A DNA stretch of 64,000 nt from CAXTSE01 sp964246985 (GTDB lineage Bacteria > Actinomycetota > Actinomycetes > Actinomycetales > Microbacteriaceae): the NCBI GenBank assembly GCA_964246985.1, contig CAXTSE010000002.1, forward strand, positions 124,001 through 188,000, read 5' to 3'. How positions within the stretch are numbered: the first letter of the stretch is position 1; every line of letters starts with the position of its first letter. Both the position numbers and the translations under genes were made by a program. The notes below the pieces were generated by a model. It did not search any database. It was not told the DNA's origin and worked only from the letters and a program-made list of their open reading frames with translations. This document shows, in pieces, positions 7,054 through 16,686 of the stretch.

Positions 7054-9413
7054 GAGATGGTCACCTCGGCGTGCAGGGGGCGGGTGTGGTCGACCTCTCG
7101 GGTCTCGCCGACGAGCTCGACCGCGTGGGTGAACGCGATGTCGCAGGACGAGCGGCCGATGGCCAGCTCCAGCGCACCCGGCTCGACGATCCGCCGACGG
7201 TCCACGCCGGTGAATGACGCCAGCTCGGCGGGGATCCGGAAGGCGACGGTGCGCGTCTCTCCGGGCTCGAGGTCGACGCGCGCGTACGAGATGAGCCGCC
7301 GCACCGGACGCACCACCGAGGCCACCGGGTCGTGGAGGTACACCTGCACCACGTCGGATCCGGCGCGGTCGCTCGTGTTGGCGACGCTCATCCGCACCTC
7401 GACCTCGTGCGAGAACCGCTGGGCGGAGACGCCCAGGTCGGTCCACGCGAAGGTCGAGTACGAGAGGCCGTGGCCGAACCCGTAGAGAGGGGTCGGGTCG
7501 ATGTTCGACACGCCGTTACGGGACGCCAGCGGGGCGGCCAGATAGCTCGACGGCTGGGCGCCCGGCGTCGCGGGGACGCTCACCGGCAGACGCCCGGACG
7601 GGTTCACCCGCCCGCTCAGGACGCCTGCGAGCGCGACGGTGCCCTCCTCGCCGAGGAAGAAGGCCTCGAGGATGGCGCCGGCCGTGGTCGGCGCGCTGCC
7701 GAGGGCATAGGGCCGGCCGGCGAGCAGGGCGACGACCGACGGCGTCCCGCTGGCGAGCACGGCGTCGAGCAGCTGCTGCTGGGTGCCGGGCAGCGACAGC
7801 GACTCGACGTCGCATCCCTCGCCCGACGTGCCGCGGCCGAACAGGCCCGCGCGATCGCCCAGGGCGACGACCACGACGTCGGCGTCGCGAGCCGCCGAGA
7901 CGGCGGCGTCGAACCCGGTCGTCTCGCCCCCGTCGATGCTGGTGCCCTGCACGTGGACGATCGAGGCGTCGGGGAACTCCGACCGGAGCGAGTCGAGGAG
8001 CGTGGGCAGGCGGATGCCGATGGGCGAGTCGGGGTGCTGTACCCCGACGTGCGACGGGAACGAGTAGCAGCCCAGCACGGCGTAGGGGTCGTCGGCCGTG
8101 GGGCCCACGACGGCGATGCGCCGAGGTGCGGTCAGGGGCAGCACGCCGTCGTTCCGCAGGAGCACGATGGCGCGCTCGGCCACACGGGCGGCCAGCTCGC
8201 GGTTGTCGGACGAGTCGAGGTCGACGGTGCCGCGCACCTCGTCCGTTCCGGTCCCCGTCCCCGTCATCTGGGCCGCGGCGAGCGCCGGCGGAACGGCCGA
8301 CCAGTCGGCGTCGAGGAGGCCGAGGTCGAGCTTCTGGAGCAGCACCCGGCGCACGGCCCGGTCGACGAGGGCCTCGTCGAGGCGTCCTGCGCGCACCTCC
8401 GCTGCGAGCGGCGCGCCGTAGGCCCGCACCGTGGGGAGCTCGACATCGATCCCGGCCGTCAGGGCCAGCCGGGCGGCGTGGCCCCAGTCGCCGTCCGCGG
8501 CCAGGCCGTGGAGCGCCGCCAGGAACCCGATCGAGAAGTAGTCGGCGACGACGGTGCCCGTGAAGCCCCAGGTGTCGCGCAGCAGGTCGGTGAGCAGTGT
8601 ACCGTCGGCTGCCGTCGGAACGCCGTCGATGTCGGCGTACGAGTTCATCACCGAGCGCACGCCGCTCTCGCGGATCGCCATCTCGAACGGCGGCAGCAGC
8701 ACATCCGCCAGCTCACGCGGCCCCACGGACACGGGCGCCAGGTTGCGTCCCGCCTTGGAGGCCGAGTAGCCCACGAAGTGCTTCAGGGTGGCGACGATGC
8801 CGGCGCCCTCGAGGCCCTGGATGTAGGCGGTGGCCACGGTGCCGACGAGGTAGGGATCCTCGCCGATGGTCTCCTCGACGCGACCCCAGCGCGCATCCCG
8901 CACCACGTCGAGCACCGGGGCGAGGCCCTGGTGCACGCCGACCGCGCGCATGTCCGCGCCGATGTGCGCCCCGACCTCGCGGATCAGCTGGGGGTCGAAG
9001 GTCGCACCCCAGGCCAGCGGCACGGGGTAGGCGGTCGCCGACCAGGTGGCGAAGCCGGCGAGGCACTCCTCGTGGGCGAGCGCGGGGATGCCGAAGCGTC
9101 CGGATGCGACGATCCGCTCCTGGGTGCGCTGCAGCGAGAGCGCCCCGAGCGCCGGATCGACGGGAGCCGTGCCGAACGGCCGGGTGAGCTGCCCGATGCC
9201 CGTGGGCAGCAGCGAGTCGATGTCGATGTCGTCGATCATGTCGTTCTGGTGCGGAGCGACCTCGCCGCCCTCGGAGGACGCTCCCACCCAGATGCCGATG
9301 AGCTGCGCGAGCTTCTCCTCGAGGGTCAGCTCGTCCAGGAGGGCGTCGACGCGGGCCTCCGGCGAGAGCGATGTGTCGTGCCACGCGCGCGTGACACCTG
9401 TCTGGATCGACAT
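7050..9413 (-). CDS. GH3 beta-xylosidase/beta-glucosidase
   Basis: This 787-residue protein has the complete GH3 layout: (beta/alpha)8 barrel with KHFVGYSASKAGRN and RWGRVEETIGEDPYLVG, nucleophile Asp in GTVVADYFSIG, an alpha/beta sandwich starting near VLLRNDGVLPLTAPRRIAVVGP, and a C-terminal fibronectin-III-like domain (RRLISYARVDLEPGETRTV). No signal peptide is present. It lies directly after the oligosaccharide importer, the order of the Streptomyces bxlEFGA cluster, where the GH3 enzyme is a beta-xylosidase; xylobiose cleavage is therefore the favoured role. The start at 9413 has AAGGGA upstream; an ATG at 9419 overlapping the permease stop is the alternative. Confidence 0.92.
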   Translation of the reverse strand: MSIQTGVTRAWHDTSLSPEARVDALLDELTLEEKLAQLIGIWVGASSEGGEVAPHQNDMIDDIDIDSLLPTGIGQLTRPFGTAPVDPALGALSLQRTQERIVASGRFGIPALAHEECLAGFATWSATAYPVPLAWGATFDPQLIREVGAHIGADMRAVGVHQGLAPVLDVVRDARWGRVEETIGEDPYLVGTVATAYIQGLEGAGIVATLKHFVGYSASKAGRNLAPVSVGPRELADVLLPPFEMAIRESGVRSVMNSYADIDGVPTAADGTLLTDLLRDTWGFTGTVVADYFSIGFLAALHGLAADGDWGHAARLALTAGIDVELPTVRAYGAPLAAEVRAGRLDEALVDRAVRRVLLQKLDLGLLDADWSAVPPALAAAQMTGTGTGTDEVRGTVDLDSSDNRELAARVAERAIVLLRNDGVLPLTAPRRIAVVGPTADDPYAVLGCYSFPSHVGVQHPDSPIGIRLPTLLDSLRSEFPDASIVHVQGTSIDGGETTGFDAAVSAARDADVVVVALGDRAGLFGRGTSGEGCDVESLSLPGTQQQLLDAVLASGTPSVVALLAGRPYALGSAPTTAGAILEAFFLGEEGTVALAGVLSGRVNPSGRLPVSVPATPGAQPSSYLAAPLASRNGVSNIDPTPLYGFGHGLSYSTFAWTDLGVSAQRFSHEVEVRMSVANTSDRAGSDVVQVYLHDPVASVVRPVRRLISYARVDLEPGETRTVAFRIPAELASFTGVDRRRIVEPGALELAIGRSSCDIAFTHAVELVGETREVDHTRPLHAEVTIS

Positions 9414-9415
9414 GG

Positions 9416-10300
9416 TCATCCCTTCACAGCTCCGCCCAGGCCGTTGACGATCCGCTGCTGCGCCAGGGTGAAGAACACCAGCGCGGGGATCATCGAGATC
9501 GTCGTGAACGCCATCACCCGAGCGGTGTCGGAGGCGTACTGGGTGGCGAACGCCTGGGTGCCGAGCGGCAGAGTCGAGCTCGACGGGTCGCCGAGGATCA
9601 GGAGGGGGAGCAGGTAGCTGTTCCAGCTGGCGACGAAGGCGAGCACGCCGACGGTCACGAGACCCGGACCGGCGAGCGGGAGGACGATCCGCCAGAAGAA
9701 GCCGAAGCGCCCCGCCCCGTCGATGGTCGCCGCGTCCTCGAGCTCGACAGGGATCGCGCGGAGGAACGGCACGAGGATGATGATCGTCGTCGGGAGGGCG
9801 AAGGCCACCTGCGGGATGATGATGCCGCCGAGCTCGCCGAGCAGGCCGAACCCCTTGATCATCGTGAACAGCGGCACGACCGCGACCGAGAGCGGGAACA
9901 GCAGTCCCGCCGTGAACAGCGAGAAGAGCAGGTCGCGACCGCGGAACGAGTAGCGGGCGATCACGAACGCCGCCATGACCCCCAGCAGGATCACTCCGGC
10001 CGTCGTGACGACGGCCGAGATCGTCGAGTTGCCGAGCTGCAGCCAGAACGTCGGCGAGCTGAGCACGGCCCCGTAGTTGGACAGGACCCACGGATCGGGG
10101 AGGGCGCTCGGGTCGGCGTTGATCTGACCCGTCGTGCGGAAGCCGCCGAGGATGAGATACGCGACCGGGGCGACCGTGATGGCGATGCAGACGAGCGCCA
10201 CGAAGTAGACGGCCGGCTGACCCCAGTCGAACTTCTCGGCCGTCCGCTTGCGTGGGCGGGGAGCGAGCACCGTGGGCTCGGATGCGGTGATGGTGGTCAT
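9416..10300 (-). CDS. sugar ABC importer permease (MalG-type)
   Basis: This 294-residue inner-membrane protein has about six transmembrane helices and the EAA loop (EDAATIDGAGRFGFFWRIVLP) that docks the ATPase. It belongs to the MalG/CUT1 class (binding-protein-dependent transport system inner membrane component). It begins 2 bases after the partner permease gene with GGGGA upstream, and its stop overlaps an alternative GH3 start. The transporter likely imports xylobiose or longer xylo-oligosaccharides, by analogy with BxlG. No ATPase gene lies nearby; CUT1 systems in actinobacteria often share a distant MsiK ATPase. Confidence 0.92.
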   Translation of the reverse strand: MTTITASEPTVLAPRPRKRTAEKFDWGQPAVYFVALVCIAITVAPVAYLILGGFRTTGQINADPSALPDPWVLSNYGAVLSSPTFWLQLGNSTISAVVTTAGVILLGVMAAFVIARYSFRGRDLLFSLFTAGLLFPLSVAVVPLFTMIKGFGLLGELGGIIIPQVAFALPTTIIILVPFLRAIPVELEDAATIDGAGRFGFFWRIVLPLAGPGLVTVGVLAFVASWNSYLLPLLILGDPSSSTLPLGTQAFATQYASDTARVMAFTTISMIPALVFFTLAQQRIVNGLGGAVKG

Positions 10301-10302
10301 GG

Positions 10303-11277
10303 TCAGTGTCCCCTGCCTGCTGAGCTCTGCATGTCGCGCCGCAGCACGAAGCGCTGATAGACGAGGGCGAAGATCAGCGACACGACGAAGAGGATGACGG
10401 CCACGGCGCTGCCGTACCCGAGCTGACTGCGCTGGAACCCGTACTGCACCATGTAGGTCGCCATGGTGACGGTGGCGTTGACCGGCCCGCCGCCGGTGAG
10501 CACCCAGACCATGTCGAACAGCTGCAGCGAGCCGATCATCGACAGGAACGCCCAGATGCGGATGGTGGGGCCGAGCAGCGGAAGCGTGATGTGGCGCTGG
10601 ATCTGCCACCAGGTCGCGCCGTCGATGGAGGCAGCCTCGAACAGCTCCTCGGGCACGCCCTGGAGACCGGCGAGCATCAGCAGGATCGCGAAGCCGAGGT
10701 ACTTCCAGCTGAGCACGAAGAACAGGGTCCAGAAGACGACGTTCTGGTCGGCGAGCCAGAGCTGCTTGAGTCCGCCGAGCCCGGCCGCCGCGATCAGGTC
10801 GTCGAACGGTCCGTTCGGCTGGAGGATGAGCTTGAAGCTCAGGGCCGCGACGACCTCGCTGAGGACGTACGGCACGAAGATCAGGGTGCGGATGATGGTG
10901 CGTCCGCGGAGGGGGCGGTTGAGCAGCAGCGCCACGCCGATCGCGATCGGGCCCTGCACCAGCAGCGACAGCGCCACGATCAGGAGGTTGTTGCCGATGG
11001 CCTTGAGGAACGTCGGGTCGGCGAGGGCCCGCGCGTAGTTGTCCAAGCCGATGAAGCGCTCGAGCGGGCCGAGCCCGTTCCAGTTGAAGAAGCTGTAGAC
11101 CGCTGCCAGGCAGACGGGGATGATCACGAAGGTCACGTACACGAGGAGTGCCGGGGCGGCGAAGCCCCAGATCAGCGCGAACGACTTCCAACTGCGGCGC
11201 CTCTGGCGTGGGCGGGAACGGACCGGGTCCGCGGCGATGGGAGCCGCGGACCCGATCGGGGTGGTGCTGAGGGACAT
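10303..11277 (-). CDS. sugar ABC importer permease (MalF-type)
   Basis: This 324-residue protein has a basic N-terminus (RSRPRQRRRSWKSF) and six predicted membrane helices, with the EAA motif EAASIDGATWWQIQRHITLPLL. It is the MalF-like partner of the permease downstream. The start at 11277 is preceded by AGGAAA. It follows the binding-protein gene by 6 bases, so the three transport genes and GH3-GH10 form one operon read from the promoter at 12655-12684. Confidence 0.92.
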   Translation of the reverse strand: MSLSTTPIGSAAPIAADPVRSRPRQRRRSWKSFALIWGFAAPALLVYVTFVIIPVCLAAVYSFFNWNGLGPLERFIGLDNYARALADPTFLKAIGNNLLIVALSLLVQGPIAIGVALLLNRPLRGRTIIRTLIFVPYVLSEVVAALSFKLILQPNGPFDDLIAAAGLGGLKQLWLADQNVVFWTLFFVLSWKYLGFAILLMLAGLQGVPEELFEAASIDGATWWQIQRHITLPLLGPTIRIWAFLSMIGSLQLFDMVWVLTGGGPVNATVTMATYMVQYGFQRSQLGYGSAVAVILFVVSLIFALVYQRFVLRRDMQSSAGRGH

Positions 11278-11283
11278 CGTTTC

Positions 11284-12597
11284 CTAGAGGGTCGCTGCTG
11301 CGTTCTGCATGGCCGTCACGATGTCCTCGGGGGTGCCCTGGCCTCCGAAGAGCGCCACGATCCCGTCGTTCATCGCGCCACCGACGGTCGAGCCGTAGGA
11401 GGTGTCGAGCCAGAGCTGCACGTAGGACGCGTCATCGAGACCGGCGAGGACCTGCTGGAGGTTCGGGTCGGTGATGCTGTCGGCCGCGGCGGGCAGCACC
11501 GGGATGCCGGCGCCGATCTCGCCGAAGCGGCGCTGCACCGACTCGGAGTCGATGTACTCGAGCAGCTCGACGCACTCCTCGGGAGCCCACTGCGCGCAGG
11601 CGAATCCGTCGCCGCCGCCGAGGGCCGCTGTCGGGTCGCCGTCGGCGCCGTCGATGCCCGGGAAGTTGAACCAGCCGAGGAAGCTCGGCGGGGTCGCGTC
11701 AGCGGCGCCGGTGTCGTCCTTCAGGATGCCGCCCATGACTCCGGGGTTCCAGTGGCCCATGAGCTCCATGGCCGCACCGCCGGTCGCCACGAGACCGGCG
11801 GAGGAGCCGGCGCCCTGCTGGGCGGAGGTGGCGAGGTAGCCCTCGTTGAACGGCTCGGTGCCGATGAACTCCTGCAGGAGCTCTCCAGCCTGCTCGAAGC
11901 ACGGGTCGTCGAAGACGAGCTGCGACTGCGCCTCGCGCAGCGTCTCGGGCGAGCACGACTTCAGCGCGAAGTTGTACCAGTAGTGCGCGGCGGGCCACTT
12001 GTCACCGGCGCCGACGGCGATCGGGACGATGTTGGCGGCCTTCAGCGCCTCGACGGCGTCGTTGAGCTCGTCGAGCGTGGTGGGCGGAGTGTCGATGCCC
12101 GCCTGGGCGAAGAGGTCCTTGTTGTACCAGAAGCCCTCGATGCCGTACTGGAACGGGAGGCCGTACGTCTTCCCGTCGACCTGCCAGCCCGAGGCTGTCG
12201 GTCCGACGGCCTCGATGGTGTCGGCGGCCGACTCGGAGATGTCCATGAGGTAGCCGGCCGCGACCTGGTCCTTGATCTCGCCGCCTCCCCAGGCCTGGAG
12301 CAGGTCGACGCCCTCGCCGGAACGGAGGGCGTTGGGGATCAGGGTGCGCTGGAGCTCCTCGTTCTGGTAGCCCTCGACGTTGACCGTCACGCCGGGGTTG
12401 TCGGCCTCGAACTCGGCTGCGACGTCCTCCCACAGCCCCTTCAGCGGATCGGACGTGGCGTTGTGCCACCACGTGATGGTGACGTTCCCGTCGCCGTCGG
12501 CGTCGCCGCCGGACGGGGAGCATGCTGTCATCGTGCCGGCTGTCAGTGCGGCCGCAAGGGCGAACGCACCGACCCGGATCACTCGGGCTTGGTTCAT
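11284..12597 (-). CDS. xylo-oligosaccharide-binding lipoprotein
   Basis: This 437-residue solute-binding protein has a lipoprotein signal (MNQARVIRVGAF, hydrophobic core, then TMTAC lipobox with Cys about residue 24), an acidic Gly/Asp linker and the CUT1 fold (TITWWHNATSDPLKGLWEDV, TLIPNALRSGEGVDLLQAW, YGLPFQYGIEGFWYNKDLF). It captures the sugar outside the membrane and delivers it to the two permeases encoded next. The start at 12597 has GAGGTG upstream. The longer open frame to 12795 runs through the operator and promoter and is rejected. Substrate is inferred from the surrounding xylan genes and from resemblance of operon order to bxlEFGA. Confidence 0.92.
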   Translation of the reverse strand: MNQARVIRVGAFALAAALTAGTMTACSPSGGDADGDGNVTITWWHNATSDPLKGLWEDVAAEFEADNPGVTVNVEGYQNEELQRTLIPNALRSGEGVDLLQAWGGGEIKDQVAAGYLMDISESAADTIEAVGPTASGWQVDGKTYGLPFQYGIEGFWYNKDLFAQAGIDTPPTTLDELNDAVEALKAANIVPIAVGAGDKWPAAHYWYNFALKSCSPETLREAQSQLVFDDPCFEQAGELLQEFIGTEPFNEGYLATSAQQGAGSSAGLVATGGAAMELMGHWNPGVMGGILKDDTGAADATPPSFLGWFNFPGIDGADGDPTAALGGGDGFACAQWAPEECVELLEYIDSESVQRRFGEIGAGIPVLPAAADSITDPNLQQVLAGLDDASYVQLWLDTSYGSTVGGAMNDGIVALFGGQGTPEDIVTAMQNAAATL

Positions 12598-12610
12598 CTT
12601 CGAACACCTC

Positions 12611-12642
12611 TCGAAAGTTTCGACAACCATGTCGAAAGTAAT
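12611..12642. promoter_or_regulatory. CGAAAGTTTCG operator plus half-site
   Basis: TCGAAAGTTTCGA (12611-12623) is an inverted repeat with 6-base arms around one base, matching the site at 4719. A second, degenerate site begins with TCGAAAGT at 12632. Both lie just downstream of the predicted start of the transporter transcript, a position suited to repression by the LacI-type protein at 4790. Confidence 0.65.
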
Positions 12643-12654
12643 TGGGTTGCGGCG

Positions 12655-12684
12655 ATCATACGCACGAGACCGAATTGGCGTCAA
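12655..12684 (-). promoter_or_regulatory. promoter of the transporter-GH3-GH10 operon
   Basis: On the minus strand TTGACG (12684-12679) and TATGAT (12660-12655) are separated by 18 bases, a near-consensus housekeeping promoter. The predicted transcript starts near 12648, upstream of the operator. Confidence 0.7.
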
Positions 12685-12720
12685 GCACAACAAATGGGGT
12701 GCGGCGCTAGGGTGTCGCAT

Positions 12721-13914
12721 GTGACAGGGCTCGGAGACACCGTCGACTCGGTCCGCCGTCGCAACCTGTCGACCGTGCTCGCCCTGGTCCATCATGGGGC
12801 CGCCCCGTCACGCGCCGAGCTGACCGCCGTGACGGGCCTCAACCGGTCCACCATCGGTGCCCTCGTCGGCGAGCTGGTGGAGCTCGGCCTCGCGCAGGAG
12901 ACGGACCCCTCGGCCACCAACCGTGTCGGCCGTCCGTCGCGGCGCGTCCTGCCGCATCCGAAGCCCGCGGTCATCGCCGTCAACCCCGAGATCGACGCCG
13001 TCGAGGTCGCGGTCGTCGGGTTCGGCGGCACCATCGGGCACCGGATGCGGCACGAGCTCGACCATGTCGCCGGCCCCGACGAGACGGCCTCGGTCATCGC
13101 GGCCCTGGTGAACGAGCTGCGCGCGGGACCGGCGCGGGACCGGCGCATCGTCGGAGTCGGCCTCGCGGTGCCCGGACTGGTCCGCGCGAGCGACGGTCTC
13201 GTCCGCTGGGCCCCGCACCTCGGATGGCGCGATGTGGCCCTGCCCGAGCTCGTCACAGAGCTGACCGGACTCCCGGCCGTCGCCGCCAACGATGCGACGC
13301 TCGGCGCTCTCGCCGAGAGGCTCTTCGGCGTGGGCCGCGGGGTCGATCAGATGGTCTACGTCAACGGCGGCGCGAGCGGCATCGGCGGTGGCGTGATCAT
13401 CAACGGTCAGCCGTACCGCGGAGCGCACGGCTACGCGGGGGAGTTCGGGCACAACCGACCCCGCCTCGACGAGCCGTCCCTCCGCGCCACGGTCGGCGGC
13501 ACCCTCGAGGAGGAGGTGAGCCGTCAGCGCCTGCTCCGGATCCTCGGCCGGCGCACCCTCGACGAGCCGGCGTTCGACGCGGCGGTGCTGTCGTCCGACG
13601 ACCCCGAGCTGCACGCCGAGCTGGTCCGACAGCAGCTCGTGCTCGGCGGCGCACTCGGCAACGCCATCAACGTGCTCGGCCCCGAGCTGGTGGTGCTCGG
13701 CGGGTTCCTCGCCACCCTGCTCACCTGGGACTCCGCGGCCCTCGAGTCGGCGGTCGCAGCCCGCACGCTCCCGGTCGCCTGGGAGGGGACGCGCATCCGA
13801 GCCGCGGGACTCGCCCGCGACCGCCTGCTGATCGGCGCCGCCGAGCTGGCCTTCGCCGACATCTTCCGCGATCCCGCGATCTTCGCCGAGCGCGACCTCC
13901 CGCTGCCCCGCTAG
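12721..13914 (+). CDS. ROK-family transcriptional regulator
   Basis: This 397-residue protein has an N-terminal winged helix-turn-helix (VRRRNLSTVLALVHHG, SRAELTAVTGLNRSTIGALV) and a ROK sugar-kinase-like domain (VGVGLAVPGLVRASDGLV, ANDATLGALAERLFG, YVNGGASGIGGGVIING). The cysteine zinc motif usual in ROK proteins (CxCGxxGCxE) is missing: the matching stretch reads RATVGGTLEEEVS after GEFGHN. A -10-like TAGGGT at 12708-12713 ends 7 bases before the GTG at 12721, suggesting a leaderless start; a GTG at 12712 is an alternative. It is divergent from the transporter operon and may respond to xylose or an oligomer. Confidence 0.88.
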   Translation: MTGLGDTVDSVRRRNLSTVLALVHHGAAPSRAELTAVTGLNRSTIGALVGELVELGLAQETDPSATNRVGRPSRRVLPHPKPAVIAVNPEIDAVEVAVVGFGGTIGHRMRHELDHVAGPDETASVIAALVNELRAGPARDRRIVGVGLAVPGLVRASDGLVRWAPHLGWRDVALPELVTELTGLPAVAANDATLGALAERLFGVGRGVDQMVYVNGGASGIGGGVIINGQPYRGAHGYAGEFGHNRPRLDEPSLRATVGGTLEEEVSRQRLLRILGRRTLDEPAFDAAVLSSDDPELHAELVRQQLVLGGALGNAINVLGPELVVLGGFLATLLTWDSAALESAVAARTLPVAWEGTRIRAAGLARDRLLIGAAELAFADIFRDPAIFAERDLPLPR

Positions 13915-14988
13915 TCAGACGCGCGCCGACAGCCACTCCGCCTGGCGGGTCAGCTGATGCTGCTGTCCACCCTCGTGCCCGTTGAACCTGTAGACGACGA
14001 TGTCGCGGTCGACGGCGGCGTAGTGGTTGTAGGCCGCGAACACCGTCGAGGGCAGGACGATGTCGTCCATGAGCCCGACCGAGAAGAGGGCGGGCGCGGC
14101 CGCCCGCCGGGAGAAGTTCACCCCGTCGAAGTAGGACAGCGTGCGGAACACCGTCTCCTCCTGCGTGCGGTGCACTGCCAGGTACCGGGTCACCTCGGTG
14201 AACGGATCGAACGGGGTCACCTCGACCGAGCGTCGGAAGTGGCAGAGGAACGGCACGTCGGGCATCACGCCCGCGAGGTCCGGCACCAGCCCCGCCACGG
14301 CGAGCGAGATGCCGCCGCCCTGGCTGCCGCCCGTGACCGCCACGCGGGCCGGGTCGACCGCGCGCATCCGCCGCACCTCCTCGACNNNNNNNNNNTACCT
14401 CCGGCTCGCCCAGGGCACGCGGCCCAACTGGCTGCCGCCGCTGACGGCGATGCGCGCGCCATCAATGGCGGGGTGTGATCGCGCCGCCTCGATCGCGCGC
14501 ACAGCATCGGTGAAGACGCGCCGGTAGAAGTAGGAGGCCGGGTCGGTGATGCCCCGCGTCATGAATCCGGCGACCGCCGGGCCCGACCCGTGCGGATCGG
14601 GGGTGTCGCCCCCCGAGCCCCAGCCGCTGCCCTGCCCGCGGGTGTCCATGAGCACGTGCACGAAGCCCGCCGCAGCCCAGAACAGCCGCTCGCCGGGCAG
14701 CCCGCGCCCGCCGTTGTAGCCGAGGAACTCGACGACGGCCGGATGCGGACCGTCCCCGAGCGGGCGCGTCACCCAGGCGCGCACCGGCTCGCCGCCGAAG
14801 CCCGCGAAGGTCAGGTCCTCGACGCGCAGCTGGCTGATCGGGGTGTCGGCGGGAGTCAGCGTCGACGGGCGCGCCGCGTCGCGCGCCTCGTCGAGGGTGG
14901 TCGCCCAGAAGGCGTCGAAGTCGTGCGGCTCGTCGACGTCCGGCCGGAAGGACCGCAGATCGTCGAGGGCCAGATCGGTGAACGGCAT
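13915..14988 (-). CDS. acetyl-xylan esterase-like hydrolase, broken by assembly gap
   Basis: The protein matches the AXE1/cephalosporin-C deacetylase family of serine esterases that remove acetyl groups from xylo-oligosaccharides: N-terminal DFDAFWATTLDEA, VRAWVTRPL, VVEFLGYNGGRGLP, DTRGQGSGWG, the nucleophile elbow GGSQGGG, late Asp in SVGLMDDIVLPST and His in NGHEGGQ. No signal peptide is seen. Start at 14988 has GGGAAGAG upstream. The N run at 14386-14395 falls next to the active-site region, and both flanks encode a GGSQ elbow (AVSGGSQLGR on one side, AVTGGSQGGG on the other), so part of the sequence is duplicated or chimeric. The intact gene probably has about 320 codons. Confidence 0.8.
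   Translation of the reverse strand: MPFTDLALDDLRSFRPDVDEPHDFDAFWATTLDEARDAARPSTLTPADTPISQLRVEDLTFAGFGGEPVRAWVTRPLGDGPHPAVVEFLGYNGGRGLPGERLFWAAAGFVHVLMDTRGQGSGWGSGGDTPDPHGSGPAVAGFMTRGITDPASYFYRRVFTDAVRAIEAARSHPAIDGARIAVSGGSQLGRVPWASRRXXXXVEEVRRMRAVDPARVAVTGGSQGGGISLAVAGLVPDLAGVMPDVPFLCHFRRSVEVTPFDPFTEVTRYLAVHRTQEETVFRTLSYFDGVNFSRRAAAPALFSVGLMDDIVLPSTVFAAYNHYAAVDRDIVVYRFNGHEGGQQHQLTRQAEWLSARV
14386..14395. other. assembly gap (10 N) with suspect flank
   Basis: Fixed-length N run inside the esterase gene. The right flank (about 14396-14475) encodes a diverged second version of the left flank's nucleophile-elbow segment and then diverges, so the contig end is probably chimeric. Confidence 0.9.
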
Positions 14989-15044
14989 CTCTTCCCTTTC
15001 GCGAGATGGTCTGAATCGTACGGGGAGGGCGGCAGAATGAACGC

Positions 15045-16496
<1,452 letters not shown>

Positions 16497-16516
16497 GCTG
16501 AGCGCGGCTCGCTACG

Positions 16517-16619
16517 GGCAACTCAGCTGCTGGGTGTCGCGTCGGCAGGAGTCGTCGGCTTCGCACACTGCTCACACGCGCAGGTGCTGAGTTGCCGGCG
16601 CGACGACTCCTGTCGACGC
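16517..16619. repeat. interlocked inverted repeats (A-B-A'-B')
   Basis: The gap between the convergent GH1 and permease genes holds two overlapping inverted repeats. Arm A GGCAACTCAGC (16517-16527) pairs perfectly with 16586-16596. Arm B (16539-16557, GCGTCGGCAGGAGTCGTCG) pairs at 18 of 19 bases with 16601-16619. Because the order is A, B, A', B', the two stems cannot nest; in RNA they would form a pseudoknot or alternate. The GCAACTCAG core recurs in the repeat at 61728-61806. Confidence 0.75.
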
Positions 16620-16630
16620 CACATCGAGCG

Positions 16631-16663
16631 GGTCGAGGAGCCGCGCAGCGGCGTATCGAGACC
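16631..16663. repeat. GGTCGAGGAGC...TCGAGACC intergenic element
   Basis: A GC-rich element starting GGTCGAGGAGCCGCG and ending GCGTATCGAGACC, located between convergent genes. A diverged relative occupies the same kind of position at 22717-22753. It may act as a bidirectional terminator. Confidence 0.5.
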
Positions 16664-16686
16664 GCGTCCCCGCGGCTCGCGCCGGC

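Noticed and set aside
10591..12720. Extension of the ROK regulator frame far upstream on the plus strand
   Set aside because: The added sequence is antisense to the permease and binding-protein genes. The winged-helix domain begins just after the GTG at 12721.
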